A DNA stretch of 64,000 nt from Dokdonella_A sp964582225 (lineage in GTDB: Bacteria; Pseudomonadota; Gammaproteobacteria; Xanthomonadales; Rhodanobacteraceae). The DNA is taken from the NCBI GenBank assembly GCA_964582225.1, contig CAZORA010000007.1, positions 23,840-87,839 on the forward strand, in the 5' to 3' direction. The position numbers were made by a program, and so were the translations under genes. Below are positions 33,015-42,416 of the stretch, piece after piece. The notes under the pieces were generated by a model, which was not told where the DNA came from, did no database searches, and saw nothing but the letters and a program-made list of their open reading frames with translations. How positions within the stretch are numbered: position 1 is the stretch's first letter; the number at the start of each line of letters is the position of its first letter.

Positions 33015-34255
33015 GCCACGGTAGGCGGCGCCTCATCGCGAAGCCCCAGCGCGCCACAGTAAAGCGCGACGAGCCACCAGAAGAATAGTCCCCACCACGC
33101 CGAATAGAAGGCTAGATGGGTGTTCAAGGGGAACGTCATGGCAAGCAGTGCGAGCGCCGGTGCGCGAGCGGCGCGGCGCGCCGACGGCCCGGCGCGCTGC
33201 CAGCCGCGCAGCGCGAGCGCGCCGCCGAGAAGCCAGCCGAGCAACCCGATCAACCCGGTCTCGCTCAGCACTTCGAGCAGGATCTGGTGCGCGTGAGCGG
33301 CACCCGTACCCGCGCTGGCATCGATGAAATCATCACCCGGCAACGCATATCGCGGATAGGCATGGCGAAAGCCGCGCACGCCAACGCCGGTGCAAGGATG
33401 GTCGCGAGTCATCAAGAACGCGACCCGCCAGATCCGCAGCCGCCCGGCCAACGCCGCGTCGAGCTGCTGCGGACCGCCCGCGAAGGCCAGCAGACTGCGC
33501 TCGATGCGCGCTTCGAAGCGCGGAGAATCGCGCAGCGCCAGGCCCGCCACTACGCCGACCGCCAAAGCCAGGGCCAGTAACGCGCCAGCAAAGCGACGCA
33601 GGTTCCGCGTCTCGCCCCAGCCGATCACGAGGCAAACCAGCAGGTAGGCGACCCAGGCGGCACGCGAGCCCGCCAGCAGCACCGGCACCAGTAGCGCGAG
33701 CAGCGCGAACACCAGGCCTGGACGGCCGAAACGATCGCGCGCGGCGAACAACATGAAGGGAGACAGCACCGCCAACACCGGACCGAACTTCAGGTTGCCG
33801 GCGCCGAAGATGCCGGAAATGCGCTCCTCTTCGGCTGCTCCGGCAAGCCCGTAGCCGGTCAGCATCTGCACGCCGGCGTCGATCAGCCAGAGCGCGACCA
33901 CCAGCGCGATTGCGTTGCGCAGGCGCCGGGCACGGTCCGCGCCGCCGAGCGCCCAGACCGCAAACCACGCGAAAGGCAGGAAGCGCAGCCCGGCCGCCAC
34001 GGTCGACCAGCTCTTGGCCGGAGCCACCGCCAGGGGCGCGGACAGAAGTTCGGGCAACCAATAGCAGGCAAACAGAGCCGTGGCGAGCCGCGCCGCAGGC
34101 AAACCCAACAACGACGGCTGACGCAGCGCCAGCAGCAGCCCTGCGAGGGCGCCAATCAACCACGGCAGCTCCGCCGTGCGGCCGACCGGCAGCAGCACGA
34201 CCACTGCCGCAAGCACCAGCAGGGGCCAGGCATCGAATCGGGCAGCGGCGCGCAT
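33008..34255 (-). CDS. O-antigen ligase family membrane protein (WaaL-like)
   Basis: A 415-residue polytopic membrane protein with about 11-12 helices of the Wzy_C/O-antigen ligase superfamily. The large periplasmic loop has the expected RLRIWRVAFLMTRDHPCTGVGVRGFRHAYP and AHAHQILLEVLSETGLIGLLGWL, where the conserved His is placed. The family joins O-antigen to lipid A-core, but some members polymerise glycans or glycosylate proteins. The ATG at 34255 has GGAGG upstream. Together with the GT4 gene 73 bp upstream it forms an LPS-core or O-antigen unit. Confidence 0.88.
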   Translation of the reverse strand: MRAAARFDAWPLLVLAAVVVLLPVGRTAELPWLIGALAGLLLALRQPSLLGLPAARLATALFACYWLPELLSAPLAVAPAKSWSTVAAGLRFLPFAWFAVWALGGADRARRLRNAIALVVALWLIDAGVQMLTGYGLAGAAEEERISGIFGAGNLKFGPVLAVLSPFMLFAARDRFGRPGLVFALLALLVPVLLAGSRAAWVAYLLVCLVIGWGETRNLRRFAGALLALALAVGVVAGLALRDSPRFEARIERSLLAFAGGPQQLDAALAGRLRIWRVAFLMTRDHPCTGVGVRGFRHAYPRYALPGDDFIDASAGTGAAHAHQILLEVLSETGLIGLLGWLLGGALALRGWQRAGPSARRAARAPALALLAMTFPLNTHLAFYSAWWGLFFWWLVALYCGALGLRDEAPPTVAQ

Positions 34256-34328
34256 GGATCGGGTTCCTCCGACGGCGGGCAATCGACGCTGGCGGCGCAG
34301 TCCGGATCGCGCGACGGAAACGGCCGCT

Positions 34329-35456
34329 TCAGGCCTGCGCGCCGCGTGTGGAGGCGAGTTCCGTGTAGAGAGCCAAGGTGTCGTGCTGCATGTCGGCCAG
34401 ACGGTAACGGGTCAAGGGAGCAATCGCCGGCGCAGCACGCAGCAGCTCGGCGGCGCGCTCGACCAGGCGCTCGCGATCATGCGGCGGCACACGCCCCGAT
34501 GGATACAGATCGACCAGCAATTCGCCCACCCCGCCGTGATCGTAACCGAGCACCGGCCGACACAGCGCCAGCGCCTCGATGACCGTGCGGCCAAAAGACT
34601 CCGGCTTGTCGGAAAGCTGCAGCACCAGGGCCGACTGCGCATAGACGTCGCGCGCGTCGTCACGCTGCGCGCTGATGACCAGCCAATCATCGACGCCGAG
34701 ACTGCGCGCGAGCTGCTCGAGCTCGGCCACGTAGGCTTCCCGCCCGGCCTGTCGCGCCCCCAACAGCAGAAGCCGTGCCGGCACGTTGCGCGCCTTCAGG
34801 TCGGCGAGCAGCGTAATGGCGTCGCGATGTCCCTTGAGGCGCGTGCCGCGTCCGGGCAGCGTCAGCAGGGGCGCACCGGCAAGCTGCGGAAACTCGGCGA
34901 AAAACCACTCGCGCCAGGAGCCATCCGGCTGGTAGCCGTAAGGAAACTCGGCCGGGTCGACGCCGCGCGGGATTACCAGCAGCTTGCCCGGATCGGTATT
35001 CGGGTAACTCCGTAGCAGATAGTCGCGCACGCTGTTCGACACGCAGATGACGCGCTCACCGCGCGTCATCACCGCGCTGTAGCGGCTGCGGCTGTTCATG
35101 CCGTGGGCGGTGGTGACGAAGTGCGCACGCGCGCGCAGACCGCGCAGCGCGAGCCAGCCAAGCCAGGCCGGCAGCCGCGATCGCGCGTGCACGATGTCGA
35201 CGCGCTCGCGAACAACGAGCGCGCGCAGGGCGGCAACTCGCGTCAGGCTGTTGAGCGACTTCACCCCGATCGGCATCTCGAGGTGCTCGCTGCCCTCTGC
35301 GCACAGCTGCGCAACCATGCGGCCACCGCCGGAAACGACGATCGAACGATACCCGGCGGCGACCAGCGCGCGGCCGATCTCCAGCGTCGAGCGCTCCGCT
35401 CCGCCAGCCTCCAGTGCCGGCACCAGCTGCACCACGGTCACCGAATTGGCCGGCAC
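34329..35456 (-). CDS. GT4 family glycosyltransferase
   Basis: A 375-residue GT-B glycosyltransferase. The N-terminal domain has QLVPALEAGGAERSTLEIGRAL, the linker VIPRGVDPAEF, and the C-terminal nucleotide-sugar domain holds LPGRGTRLKGHRDAI and the E-x7-E motif ESFGRTVIEALALCRPV. It is retaining and probably adds a sugar to LPS core or O-antigen. The start is GTG with GAGGT about 10 nt upstream. It follows the zf-CHCC gene by 12 bp and precedes the ligase gene. Confidence 0.9.
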   Translation of the reverse strand: MPANSVTVVQLVPALEAGGAERSTLEIGRALVAAGYRSIVVSGGGRMVAQLCAEGSEHLEMPIGVKSLNSLTRVAALRALVVRERVDIVHARSRLPAWLGWLALRGLRARAHFVTTAHGMNSRSRYSAVMTRGERVICVSNSVRDYLLRSYPNTDPGKLLVIPRGVDPAEFPYGYQPDGSWREWFFAEFPQLAGAPLLTLPGRGTRLKGHRDAITLLADLKARNVPARLLLLGARQAGREAYVAELEQLARSLGVDDWLVISAQRDDARDVYAQSALVLQLSDKPESFGRTVIEALALCRPVLGYDHGGVGELLVDLYPSGRVPPHDRERLVERAAELLRAAPAIAPLTRYRLADMQHDTLALYTELASTRGAQA

Positions 35457-35468
35457 GGCGAAAATACC

Positions 35469-35684
35469 TCAGTCGACCAGGCTGTACTCCGCGCTGCAGT
35501 AGGGACAGCGCGCGTGACCTCCTTGCTGGTCGAGCGGCAGCCAGACCCGTGGATGTGCGTTCCACAGGGACATCTCGGGAGTCGGGCAGCTGAGCGGAAG
35601 CTCGGCCCGGGTGACCCGGTAGTGCCGATGGGCGCTCGGGGTGATCGATGATGCGGAGCTGGAACTGGAAGCGGGACTCGACAT
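35469..35684 (-). CDS. zf-CHCC zinc-finger domain protein
   Basis: A 71-residue protein with a Ser-rich start and a C-terminal zf-CHCC motif: Cys in LSCPTPEM, His in NAHPRVWLPL, and the CPYC pair in GHARCPYCSAEYSLVD. Homologues are the bacterial relatives of mitochondrial complex I subunit NDUFS6 and are often found next to LPS glycosyltransferases; their role in bacteria is not established. GGAG lies 6 nt before the ATG at 35684. It is the first gene of the zf-GT4-ligase run. Confidence 0.85.
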   Translation of the reverse strand: MSSPASSSSSASSITPSAHRHYRVTRAELPLSCPTPEMSLWNAHPRVWLPLDQQGGHARCPYCSAEYSLVD

Positions 35685-36011
35685 GGGAGGCTCCGTGCGT
35701 GAAACCTCCAAAGTTTACAGCACGTTTCATGCCAACATTCCCCGCCTGAGCCTCCAGCGACCCGCCGCACGGTAGACACGCTCAGCTGCGCGCGTAGTGG
35801 ACTCCGACCTGGCACGTGAAGCATCGAGCTGCAATCCGCTCGCGGCTCCTGCGCGGCGACATGGCTTCGGCAAACGACGGCCGATCACCCGGCCCACCGC
35901 GAACCTTTCTCAGCGCAGCCAATTTCCGCGTTCGATTTCACAAGACCGACCTACGTCGCGCCAGCCCGCTAGAATAAGCGCGTTTCAACCACCAAACTGG
36001 CGGAGGAAAAC
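35685..36011. other. intergenic region between zf-CHCC and Yip1-domain genes
   Basis: About 330 bp without a supported gene, with divergent starts at both ends. TAGAAT at 35970-35975 could be the -10 box for the Yip1-domain gene, with start about 30 nt before its Shine-Dalgarno; no -35 match was seen. Confidence 0.35.
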
Positions 36012-37262
36012 GTGGACATCAACAAGCTGATCGCCCGCGTCAAGGCGATTCTGATCGCACCCAAGACGGAATGGCCGGCCATCGACGCGGAAAACACCAG
36101 CACGGCCGATCTGTACAAGAACTACATCCTGATTCTGGCGGCGATTCCCGCAATCGCGGGCTTCATCAAGGGCAGCGTGCTGGGCTACAGCATCCCCTTC
36201 GTCGGTCATTTCCGCGTACCGATCGGTAGCGGCCTGTCGAGCGCGATCGTGAGCTACGCGCTGGGCCTCGTGGCGGTCTATCTGGTCGCCCTGATCATCG
36301 ACGCGCTGGCGCCGAAATTCGGCGCCCAGAAGAATCAGCAGCAGGCACTCAAGGTTACGGCCTATGCCTGGACCGCGAGCTGGATCGCCGGCATCGGCCT
36401 GATCCTGCCCGGCATCGGCTGGCTGATTGCGCTGGCTGGCGGAATCTACGCGATCTACCTGCTCTACCTCGGGCTGCCGGTGCTGATGAAAGCACCGCAA
36501 GACCGGGTCGGCGGCTATACCGCCGTCAGCATCATCCTGGCGATCGTGCTGATGTGGATCATTGCCCTGATCGTCGGCGCAATGGCCGGCACCTCGATGG
36601 GCAGCCACGCGCTCAACCAGCTTGGCAGCAGCGACAGCAATGTGACCATCGACAGCGACAGCGCGCTGGGTAAGCTCGCAGCCATGGGCCAGCGGATGGA
36701 AGAAGCCAGCAAGAAGATGGAGCAGGCGCAGAAGTCCGGCGACAGCGAGGCCACCGGCAAGGCGATCGGTTCGATGCTCGGCGCGATCAGTGGAAGCGGC
36801 GAGGTCGAGGCGCTGGCGCCCGACGCGCTCAAGCCCTTCCTGCCGCAGACGCTGGCCGGCCTGCCGCGCACCAAGTTCTCCGCCGAACGCAGCGCCGCGC
36901 TGGGCATGCAAATCGCCGAGGCCGAAGCGACCTACTCCGACGGCAACCGTGAGCTGCAACTCGAAATCAGCGACCTCGGCAGCGCCAAGGGTTTTCTCGC
37001 GCTGGCGGGCTTCGCGGCGATCGGCAGCGAAAGCGAGAGCGACCACGGCTATGAAAAGACCTATCGCCAGAACGGTCGCCTGATTCAGGAAGAGTGGGAC
37101 AGCAGCGCCAAGCGCGGCAAGTTCAGCATCATCCTGGGCGAGCGCTTTCAGGTGGAGCTGAGCGGCAGCGCCGGCAGCATGGAGGAGCTGAAGGCCGCCG
37201 CGGCCAGCATCGACCTCGGCAAGCTCGAGGCGCTGAAGAATGCGGGCGTGAAAAAGGGCTGA
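36012..37262 (+). CDS. Yip1-domain membrane protein with extra C-terminal domain
   Basis: A 416-residue protein. Residues 1-200 form a Yip1 domain with about five helices (YILILAAIPAIAGFIKGSV, IVSYALGLVAVYLVALIIDAL, AYAWTASWIAGIGLILPGIGWLIALAGGIYAIYLLYLGLP-like region, AVSIILAIVLMWIIALIVGAM). After that comes a helical linker (MGQRMEEASKKMEQAQKSGD) and a 150-residue soluble domain ending IDLGKLEALKNAGVKKG, which I do not recognise. The extra domain makes it roughly twice the length of simple Yip1 proteins. The start is GTG with GGAGG upstream. Function unknown. Confidence 0.85.
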   Translation: MDINKLIARVKAILIAPKTEWPAIDAENTSTADLYKNYILILAAIPAIAGFIKGSVLGYSIPFVGHFRVPIGSGLSSAIVSYALGLVAVYLVALIIDALAPKFGAQKNQQQALKVTAYAWTASWIAGIGLILPGIGWLIALAGGIYAIYLLYLGLPVLMKAPQDRVGGYTAVSIILAIVLMWIIALIVGAMAGTSMGSHALNQLGSSDSNVTIDSDSALGKLAAMGQRMEEASKKMEQAQKSGDSEATGKAIGSMLGAISGSGEVEALAPDALKPFLPQTLAGLPRTKFSAERSAALGMQIAEAEATYSDGNRELQLEISDLGSAKGFLALAGFAAIGSESESDHGYEKTYRQNGRLIQEEWDSSAKRGKFSIILGERFQVELSGSAGSMEELKAAAASIDLGKLEALKNAGVKKG

Positions 37263-37294
37263 CGCTCCGGCAGAGGGTCAGCCCCGAGCCTCAC

Positions 37295-37319
37295 GCGGCG
37301 TGCGGCTCCCGCGCGCCGC
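37295..37319. terminator. hairpin between convergent Yip1 and yceI genes
   Basis: GCGGCGTGCGG (37295-37305) pairs with CCGCGCGCCGC (37309-37319) over 11 bp with one G-U, and a 3-nt loop. It lies in the 61-bp gap between convergent stops. There is no T run, so Rho-independent termination is possible but unproved. Confidence 0.45.
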
Positions 37320-37323
37320 CGAT

Positions 37324-37923
37324 TCAGCCGTTCTCGCTCGCCGTAGCCTTGGCGAGCGCTTCGACGGTGATCTGCAGGCGGATATCGTCGCTGATCAACG
37401 GCGCATACTGCTTGATTCCGAACTCGGAGCGCTTGAGCACGCCGGTCGCGTTGAAGCCAGCTGCCTGCACCTTGCTCATCGGATGCTTGCCGACGCGATT
37501 GACCGTAACGTCGAGCACCAACGGGCGCACTACGCCGTGCAGATCGAGGTCGCCGGTGACCTTGAGCCGATCCTTTTCGGCGCCAGCTTCCACCTTGGTG
37601 CTGGTGAAGGTCGCCACCGGATAGGTCGCCACGTCGAAGAAATCCGCCTTCTGCAGGTGTTCATCGAGATCCGGCACATTGGTGTTGACGCTGGGCAGAG
37701 CGACCGTCACCTTGAGGCTCGAGTTCTCCGGCGCTTCCGGATCGAACTGCAGCGTGCCCTGCACCGAGCCGAACTGGCCCGAAGGATTGGAAAAGCCGAA
37801 ATGACTCCAGCTGAATACGATCTGGGTGTGGTGGGGATCGAGCTCGTAGGCGTCCATCGCCGCGTGCGCGGGGATCACGCCGACGAGGGCGAAGGCAACG
37901 GCCAGACCAAGTTTCTGCAGCAT
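37324..37923 (-). CDS. yceI: YceI family periplasmic protein
   Basis: A 199-residue lipocalin-like protein with signal peptide (residues 1-21, cut after AHA). YELDPHHTQIVFSWSHFGFSNPSGQF starts the barrel, DEHLQKADFFDVATYPVATFTSTKV is the conserved middle, and GVLKRSEFGIKQYAPLISDDIRLQITVEA ends it. YceI proteins bind polyprenyl-chain lipids such as ubiquinone precursors. GAGGAG precedes the ATG at 37923; the frame is open further upstream without meaning. It is divergent from the ELM1-family gene. Confidence 0.94.
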   Translation of the reverse strand: MLQKLGLAVAFALVGVIPAHAAMDAYELDPHHTQIVFSWSHFGFSNPSGQFGSVQGTLQFDPEAPENSSLKVTVALPSVNTNVPDLDEHLQKADFFDVATYPVATFTSTKVEAGAEKDRLKVTGDLDLHGVVRPLVLDVTVNRVGKHPMSKVQAAGFNATGVLKRSEFGIKQYAPLISDDIRLQITVEALAKATASENG

Positions 37924-38082
37924 GCGGATTCTCCTCGGCAAAACGAAGCGGGAAGTTCGGGCGACACAGGGTGCTGGAACGACGCCGGTCGCACAAGGCC
38001 TCAGCATGAAACATAGTGTTTCCGACGGCATCCGCTGCGCGCCCGTGGGCCTCGATCCGCGCAACCCGAGGGCCTGCGGCCG

Positions 38083-39114
38083 GTGAACTCGACCAATCCC
38101 GTACGGTGCTGGGTCGTCAGCGATGGTGCCGCCGGCAATGAGCGCCAGGCACTGGCACTGGCTCACGCGCTCGGTCTCGCACCGGAGGTCCTGCGCATCC
38201 ATTTACGCCAGCCCTGGGCGGCGCTGGCGCCGCGCCTAGCCTGGGGCGCGCGAGCCGCGGTGCGCGACGAGCGCGGCAATTCGCTCGCACCACCCTGGCC
38301 CGAGATCGCCATCGGCTGCGGCCGCCGCGCCGCCCTGGTCACCCGCGCGCTGCGTCGCTGGAGCGCAGGCTACAGCTTCAGCGTGCAGATCCTGAATCCG
38401 CGTATCGACGCCCGCCATTTCGATCTCATCATCACCCCGCAGCACGACGGCGTGCGCGGCGCCAACGTGCTGCGCAGCATCGGCGCGCTCAATGCGGTCG
38501 ACCAGGCCTGGCTCGCCGCCGGTCGCAGTCGCTTCGCGGCGCTGGGAAGCCTGCCGGCACCGCGCACCGCGGTCCTGATCGGCGCCTCGACCCGCGCCCA
38601 GAAGCTCGATGCCGCCTACTTCGATGCCCTGTTGCGGCGGCTTCGCGCGCAGCAACAAACGAGCGGTGGGACGTTCCTGGTCAGCGTCTCGCGCCGCACC
38701 CCGCGATCGACGGTCGAGCGCCTGCGCGCCGCATTCGCCGAGTTTCCCGGCCGCTTCTGGGACGGCGGTAGCGACAACCCCTACGCCGGCTTCCTGGCCT
38801 GGGCCGACCGCATCGTGGTCACTCCGGATTCGGTCAACATGCTGAGCGAGGCCTGCGCCACCGGCAAGCCGGTTTACACCTTTGCGTCGAAGCCGATCCT
38901 CGGCAAGCTCGCGCAGCTGCACGCGGCACTCCTCGCCAGCGGCCATCTGCGCCGCCTCGACGCCGCCGACCAGTGCGCGCTGACGGCACCGCTGCGCGAA
39001 ACCGCAGCCATCGCCGAACTGGTGCGCCAGCGCTGGCGGCAGGCGCGGGGCGGCTTCGATCCGGCGCCAGGCGCCAGCAGCATCGCGGCGGAGCGCATAA
39101 CGAGGAAGGGCTGA
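38083..39114 (+). CDS. mitochondrial fission ELM1 family protein
   Basis: A 343-residue protein of the ELM1 (DUF1022) family, a GT-B-like fold of uncertain role in bacteria. Characteristic parts are VRCWVVSDGAAGNERQALALAHALG at the N terminus, EIAIGCGRRAALVTRALRRW, DLIITPQHDGVRGANVLRSIGALN, LIGASTRAQKLD, and IVVTPDSVNMLSEACATGKPVY. Proposed activities include glycosyl transfer, inferred from fold only. The start is GTG at 38083 with weak signals. Its 3' end is followed by a repeat fragment and then the convergent end of glnE. Confidence 0.86.
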   Translation: MNSTNPVRCWVVSDGAAGNERQALALAHALGLAPEVLRIHLRQPWAALAPRLAWGARAAVRDERGNSLAPPWPEIAIGCGRRAALVTRALRRWSAGYSFSVQILNPRIDARHFDLIITPQHDGVRGANVLRSIGALNAVDQAWLAAGRSRFAALGSLPAPRTAVLIGASTRAQKLDAAYFDALLRRLRAQQQTSGGTFLVSVSRRTPRSTVERLRAAFAEFPGRFWDGGSDNPYAGFLAWADRIVVTPDSVNMLSEACATGKPVYTFASKPILGKLAQLHAALLASGHLRRLDAADQCALTAPLRETAAIAELVRQRWRQARGGFDPAPGASSIAAERITRKG

Positions 39115-39157
39115 GCGAGGCCTGAAGCGGCCGACCCCCGCTCTTCACTACCACGAC

Positions 39158-39196
39158 GGCGGGAGTCCCGCGCTTCTGATCGCAACGGGCTGAAGT
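39158..39196. repeat. partial copy of the inverted-repeat element at 51949
   Basis: About 39 bp (GGCGGGAGTCC, then CGCTTCTGAT and GGGCTGAAGT) aligns to the left part of the palindromic element at 51961-52000 with several substitutions. It is in the gap between convergent genes and lacks the right arm. A run of eight C lies at 39232-39239. Confidence 0.5.
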
Positions 39197-39257
39197 GAAC
39201 GTATGCGCGCCTGCGTTGACAACGGCAGGAACCCCCCCCGCCGCGATCGACGCCAAT

Positions 39258-42200
39258 TCAGCGGCGAGTCGCTGTTTCCGCAGGTAGCGCGAGGTCGAGA
39301 CCGCAGCGCGCGGCGATCTCGCGCACACTGCGGCATGTCTGCTCGAGCTCCGCGTCGCACCCGACCAGGCGCGGGCACGCATCCAGCGTGCAGCGCAGTG
39401 CCCGTCCCAGTAGCTCGGCGTGGGCCACCGCCAGAACCTGCGCGTCGGCTGCGGTCAGAACCCCGACGCGCGCCGCAAGCTCGATCAGATCGGCGCCGTT
39501 GCCGCTGTCGAGGAGTTCCGGGTGCCGTTCAGCGTGCTGCAGCACCAGCGCCTGCAGCAGGAAGGCGATATCGACCAGGCCGCCGCGGCCCTGCTTGAGA
39601 TCGAAGCGCGCCGCATCGGAGCGATCCTGCTGTTCGCGCCAGCGCTCCCGCATCGCGGAGATCTCGACCTGCGTCTGCGCGCCGTCGCGCGGCAGGGACA
39701 AGAGCTCGCGGCGGAGTCCGGCGAAGCGCCGCGCGGTGCGCGCGTCGCCGGCCACCGCGCGGGCGCGAACCACCGCTTGCAGCTCCCAGAGCCAGGCGCG
39801 CTCGCGCTGATAGCCTTCCCATGCGGAAAGACTCAGCACCAGCATGCCGGTGTTGCCATCTGGACGCAGGCGCACGTCGACTTCGTACAGGCGGCCGGCG
39901 CGGGTCGGCAGGTCGAGCAGATGCACCACCCGTCGCGCGAGCTTCGCATAATAGCGCGCGGCGTCGAGCGGGCGGGCGCCGTCCGATTCGCCAGGCGTCC
40001 GCTCGCTGTCGTAGATGAAGACCAGATCGAGGTCGGAATTGAAACCGAGCTCGGCACCTCCAAAGCTGCCATAAGCGATGACACTCAGGCCCGCGGACGG
40101 CGCCGCGTCCGCCGCCCAGATGCCCAGATCGGAAGGCTGCTCAGCGCCAAACCGCGCGCCGTCGGCCCGCGGCGCCGCAAGCGCGGCCTCGGCCGCCAGT
40201 AGCGACCCATCCGGCTCGGCCACAGGCGCCCATCGATGCAGCGACGGTGACGCTGCGCCGGCCCCGTTGAAGCGCCCGTGAGCGGCGACGAGCTCGCGCT
40301 CGGCTATCCGCAGCACGGCGCCCAGCACGCCTTCCGCAAGCTCGGTCAACGCCCGTGCGCAGGCGCGGGCGTCCAGCGCGCCGCCGATGAAGGCCAGACC
40401 AATCCGGAACAGCGCCGACTGGCGCAGCTCCTGGATCAGCTCGATTTCCGCTTCCGGATTATCCGGCCCGAGCGTAGCCAGCCGCCGCGCCAGCTTGTCC
40501 GCAAACGCGTTGCCGCGCGGTGGCGTCTGGTCGAGCCGTGCGTCGAACAGCTCGTCGAGCAGCAGCGGGTGCGCGATCACCCGCTCGGCGAGGAAGGCGC
40601 TCGCGGAAAACACCTCGACCAGCCGGCGCAGAGCGGCCGGCTGTTCGTCGAGCAGCGCCAGATACACCGAACGTCGCGCCACCGCCTGCACCAGGCGCAG
40701 CAGTCGCAGCAGGCAGGCTACGGGTTCCGGCGTTGCCGCTGCCGCGGCGAACAGCGCGGGCATCAGCCGGTCGAGCCGCGCCCGCGCCCGCGCCGACATG
40801 CTGCGCAGGCTGCTGCCCGCCAGCAAGGTGGCGATCGCATCGAGCACCGGCTGTGGCGGGTGAAAACCCGCTTCCTGCAGAAACTCGGCGCCCACGTCGC
40901 CAGCCTGGGTGGCGCGCCAGAAGGCCAACCAGCGCGCGCTCCCGGCGTGCTGCCGCTTGCGGGCATCGACTGCCATCAGGCTGGCGAACTCCTCGGCCAC
41001 GATCTCACGGGTGTGCCGCAGCGCCTGCTCAAGCGCGGCCCAGTCGGGCAGGTTCAAGGCGAGGGCGAGCCGCTCGCGCTGCTCGGGAGCGGCCGGGATC
41101 TCGTGGGTCTGGCGATCGTCCAGCATCTGCAGACGGTTTTCCATCTGCCGCAGAAACCGATAGGCTGCGCGCAGCCGAGCCGCGCGCCCCGCCTGCATGT
41201 AGCCCAGCTGCTCGCAGGCGGCCAGCGCCGGCAGCAGGCCGCGAACCCGCAGCGCCGGCTCGCGGCCGCCGCGAATCAGCTGCTCGAGCTGCACGATGAA
41301 CTCGATCTCGCGGATACCGCCGCGACCGAGCTTCAGGTTGTCGGCGAGGTCGCGGCGCGCCACTTCGGCGTCGATCAGGGCCTTCATCTCGCGCAGACCG
41401 GCAAAGGCACCGTAGTCGAGATAGCGCCGGAACACGAAAGGTCGCAGAATCTCCAGGAAGCGCGCGCCCGCCGCGCGGTCGCCCGCCACCGGGCGCGCCT
41501 TGATCCAGGCGTAGCGCTCCCAGTCGCGACCCTCGCGCTGGAAGTACTGTTCCATCGCCGCGAATGACAGTGCGAGACGGCCGGAACTGCCGAAGGGCCG
41601 CAGGCGCAGGTCGACCCGACACACATAACCGTCCGCGTCGCGGTCGGCGAGCAGCGACACGAAGGCTTGCCCGAGGCGAGTGAAATATTCGTCGGCATCG
41701 AGCGCGCGCACGCGCTCGCCCGCCAGCGCCGCGCTGCGGCCCGCTTCGGCGTAGGCCAGCACCAGATCCACGTCAGAGGAAAAATTGAGCTCGGCGCCAC
41801 CGAGCTTGCCGAGCGCGAACACGACCAGGCGCTGGCGGCGACCGGCGGCATCGCGAAGCAGGCCGTGGCGCGCCTCGACCTCGCGCTCGGCGCCGCGCAG
41901 GGCGGCTTCCAGGCAAGATTCGGCGAGCGCGGACGCACCGCTCAGGGTGCTCTCGAGCGAGTCGGCACCGTTGACGTCGCGCCAGATCAGGCGCAGCGCC
42001 TCGCGAAGCCGGAAGCGACGCAGCTCGCGGCGCAGCGCGGCACCATCCCGCAGCCCTTCGAACACCACGGCACGGGCGTCCGCGGGCCGCGGATCGGCCA
42101 TCAGGGCGAGGAACTCCGCTCCCAGCAGAGCCGGCTCCGCGAGCAGGCTGGCGTGGGCGAAATCGCTCGCGAGGAGCACCCGCTGCAGCTGCTCGGTAAC

Positions 42201-42314
42201 GCCGGCATCATCGTGAAACGGCACGCCCGCGTCGCGACAGGCCACGGCCAGGCGCAGCACTCGCTCATGCAGAAAATCGATGGTGGCACGCGACCACGAC
42301 GGGGCGGAGCTCAT
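39258..42314 (-). CDS. glnE: bifunctional glutamine synthetase adenylyltransferase/deadenylase
   Basis: A 1018-residue GlnE, which adds and removes AMP on glutamine synthetase according to PII state. Two nucleotidyltransferase domains are visible: deadenylase half with GGAELNFSSDVD at residues 172-183 and adenylylating half with GGAELGFNSDLDLVFIY near residues 745-760. KLGRGGIREIEFIVQL and KQGRGGLVDIAFLLQA mark the domains that follow. It is somewhat longer than E. coli GlnE (946). The frame remains open for 280 codons upstream, antisense to the next gene. I choose the ATG at 42314, near the family's usual N terminus; an ATG at 42398 is possible. No strong Shine-Dalgarno is seen. Confidence 0.94.
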   Translation of the reverse strand: MSSAPSWSRATIDFLHERVLRLAVACRDAGVPFHDDAGVTEQLQRVLLASDFAHASLLAEPALLGAEFLALMADPRPADARAVVFEGLRDGAALRRELRRFRLREALRLIWRDVNGADSLESTLSGASALAESCLEAALRGAEREVEARHGLLRDAAGRRQRLVVFALGKLGGAELNFSSDVDLVLAYAEAGRSAALAGERVRALDADEYFTRLGQAFVSLLADRDADGYVCRVDLRLRPFGSSGRLALSFAAMEQYFQREGRDWERYAWIKARPVAGDRAAGARFLEILRPFVFRRYLDYGAFAGLREMKALIDAEVARRDLADNLKLGRGGIREIEFIVQLEQLIRGGREPALRVRGLLPALAACEQLGYMQAGRAARLRAAYRFLRQMENRLQMLDDRQTHEIPAAPEQRERLALALNLPDWAALEQALRHTREIVAEEFASLMAVDARKRQHAGSARWLAFWRATQAGDVGAEFLQEAGFHPPQPVLDAIATLLAGSSLRSMSARARARLDRLMPALFAAAAATPEPVACLLRLLRLVQAVARRSVYLALLDEQPAALRRLVEVFSASAFLAERVIAHPLLLDELFDARLDQTPPRGNAFADKLARRLATLGPDNPEAEIELIQELRQSALFRIGLAFIGGALDARACARALTELAEGVLGAVLRIAERELVAAHGRFNGAGAASPSLHRWAPVAEPDGSLLAAEAALAAPRADGARFGAEQPSDLGIWAADAAPSAGLSVIAYGSFGGAELGFNSDLDLVFIYDSERTPGESDGARPLDAARYYAKLARRVVHLLDLPTRAGRLYEVDVRLRPDGNTGMLVLSLSAWEGYQRERAWLWELQAVVRARAVAGDARTARRFAGLRRELLSLPRDGAQTQVEISAMRERWREQQDRSDAARFDLKQGRGGLVDIAFLLQALVLQHAERHPELLDSGNGADLIELAARVGVLTAADAQVLAVAHAELLGRALRCTLDACPRLVGCDAELEQTCRSVREIAARCGLDLALPAETATRR

Positions 42315-42416
42315 GCGCCGATTGTGGCAGGCGCCGCGGACCGGCGACCACTGCCGCAGGCGATCGCCGCAGCATAACCATCCGTTCACCCAGTTCATGG
42401 CATCGTCTGCGCCCGC

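Noticed and set aside
39232..39239. eight-C homopolymer as a phase-variation tract
   Set aside because: It lies outside any coding region, just past the glnE stop, so slippage would not switch a gene.
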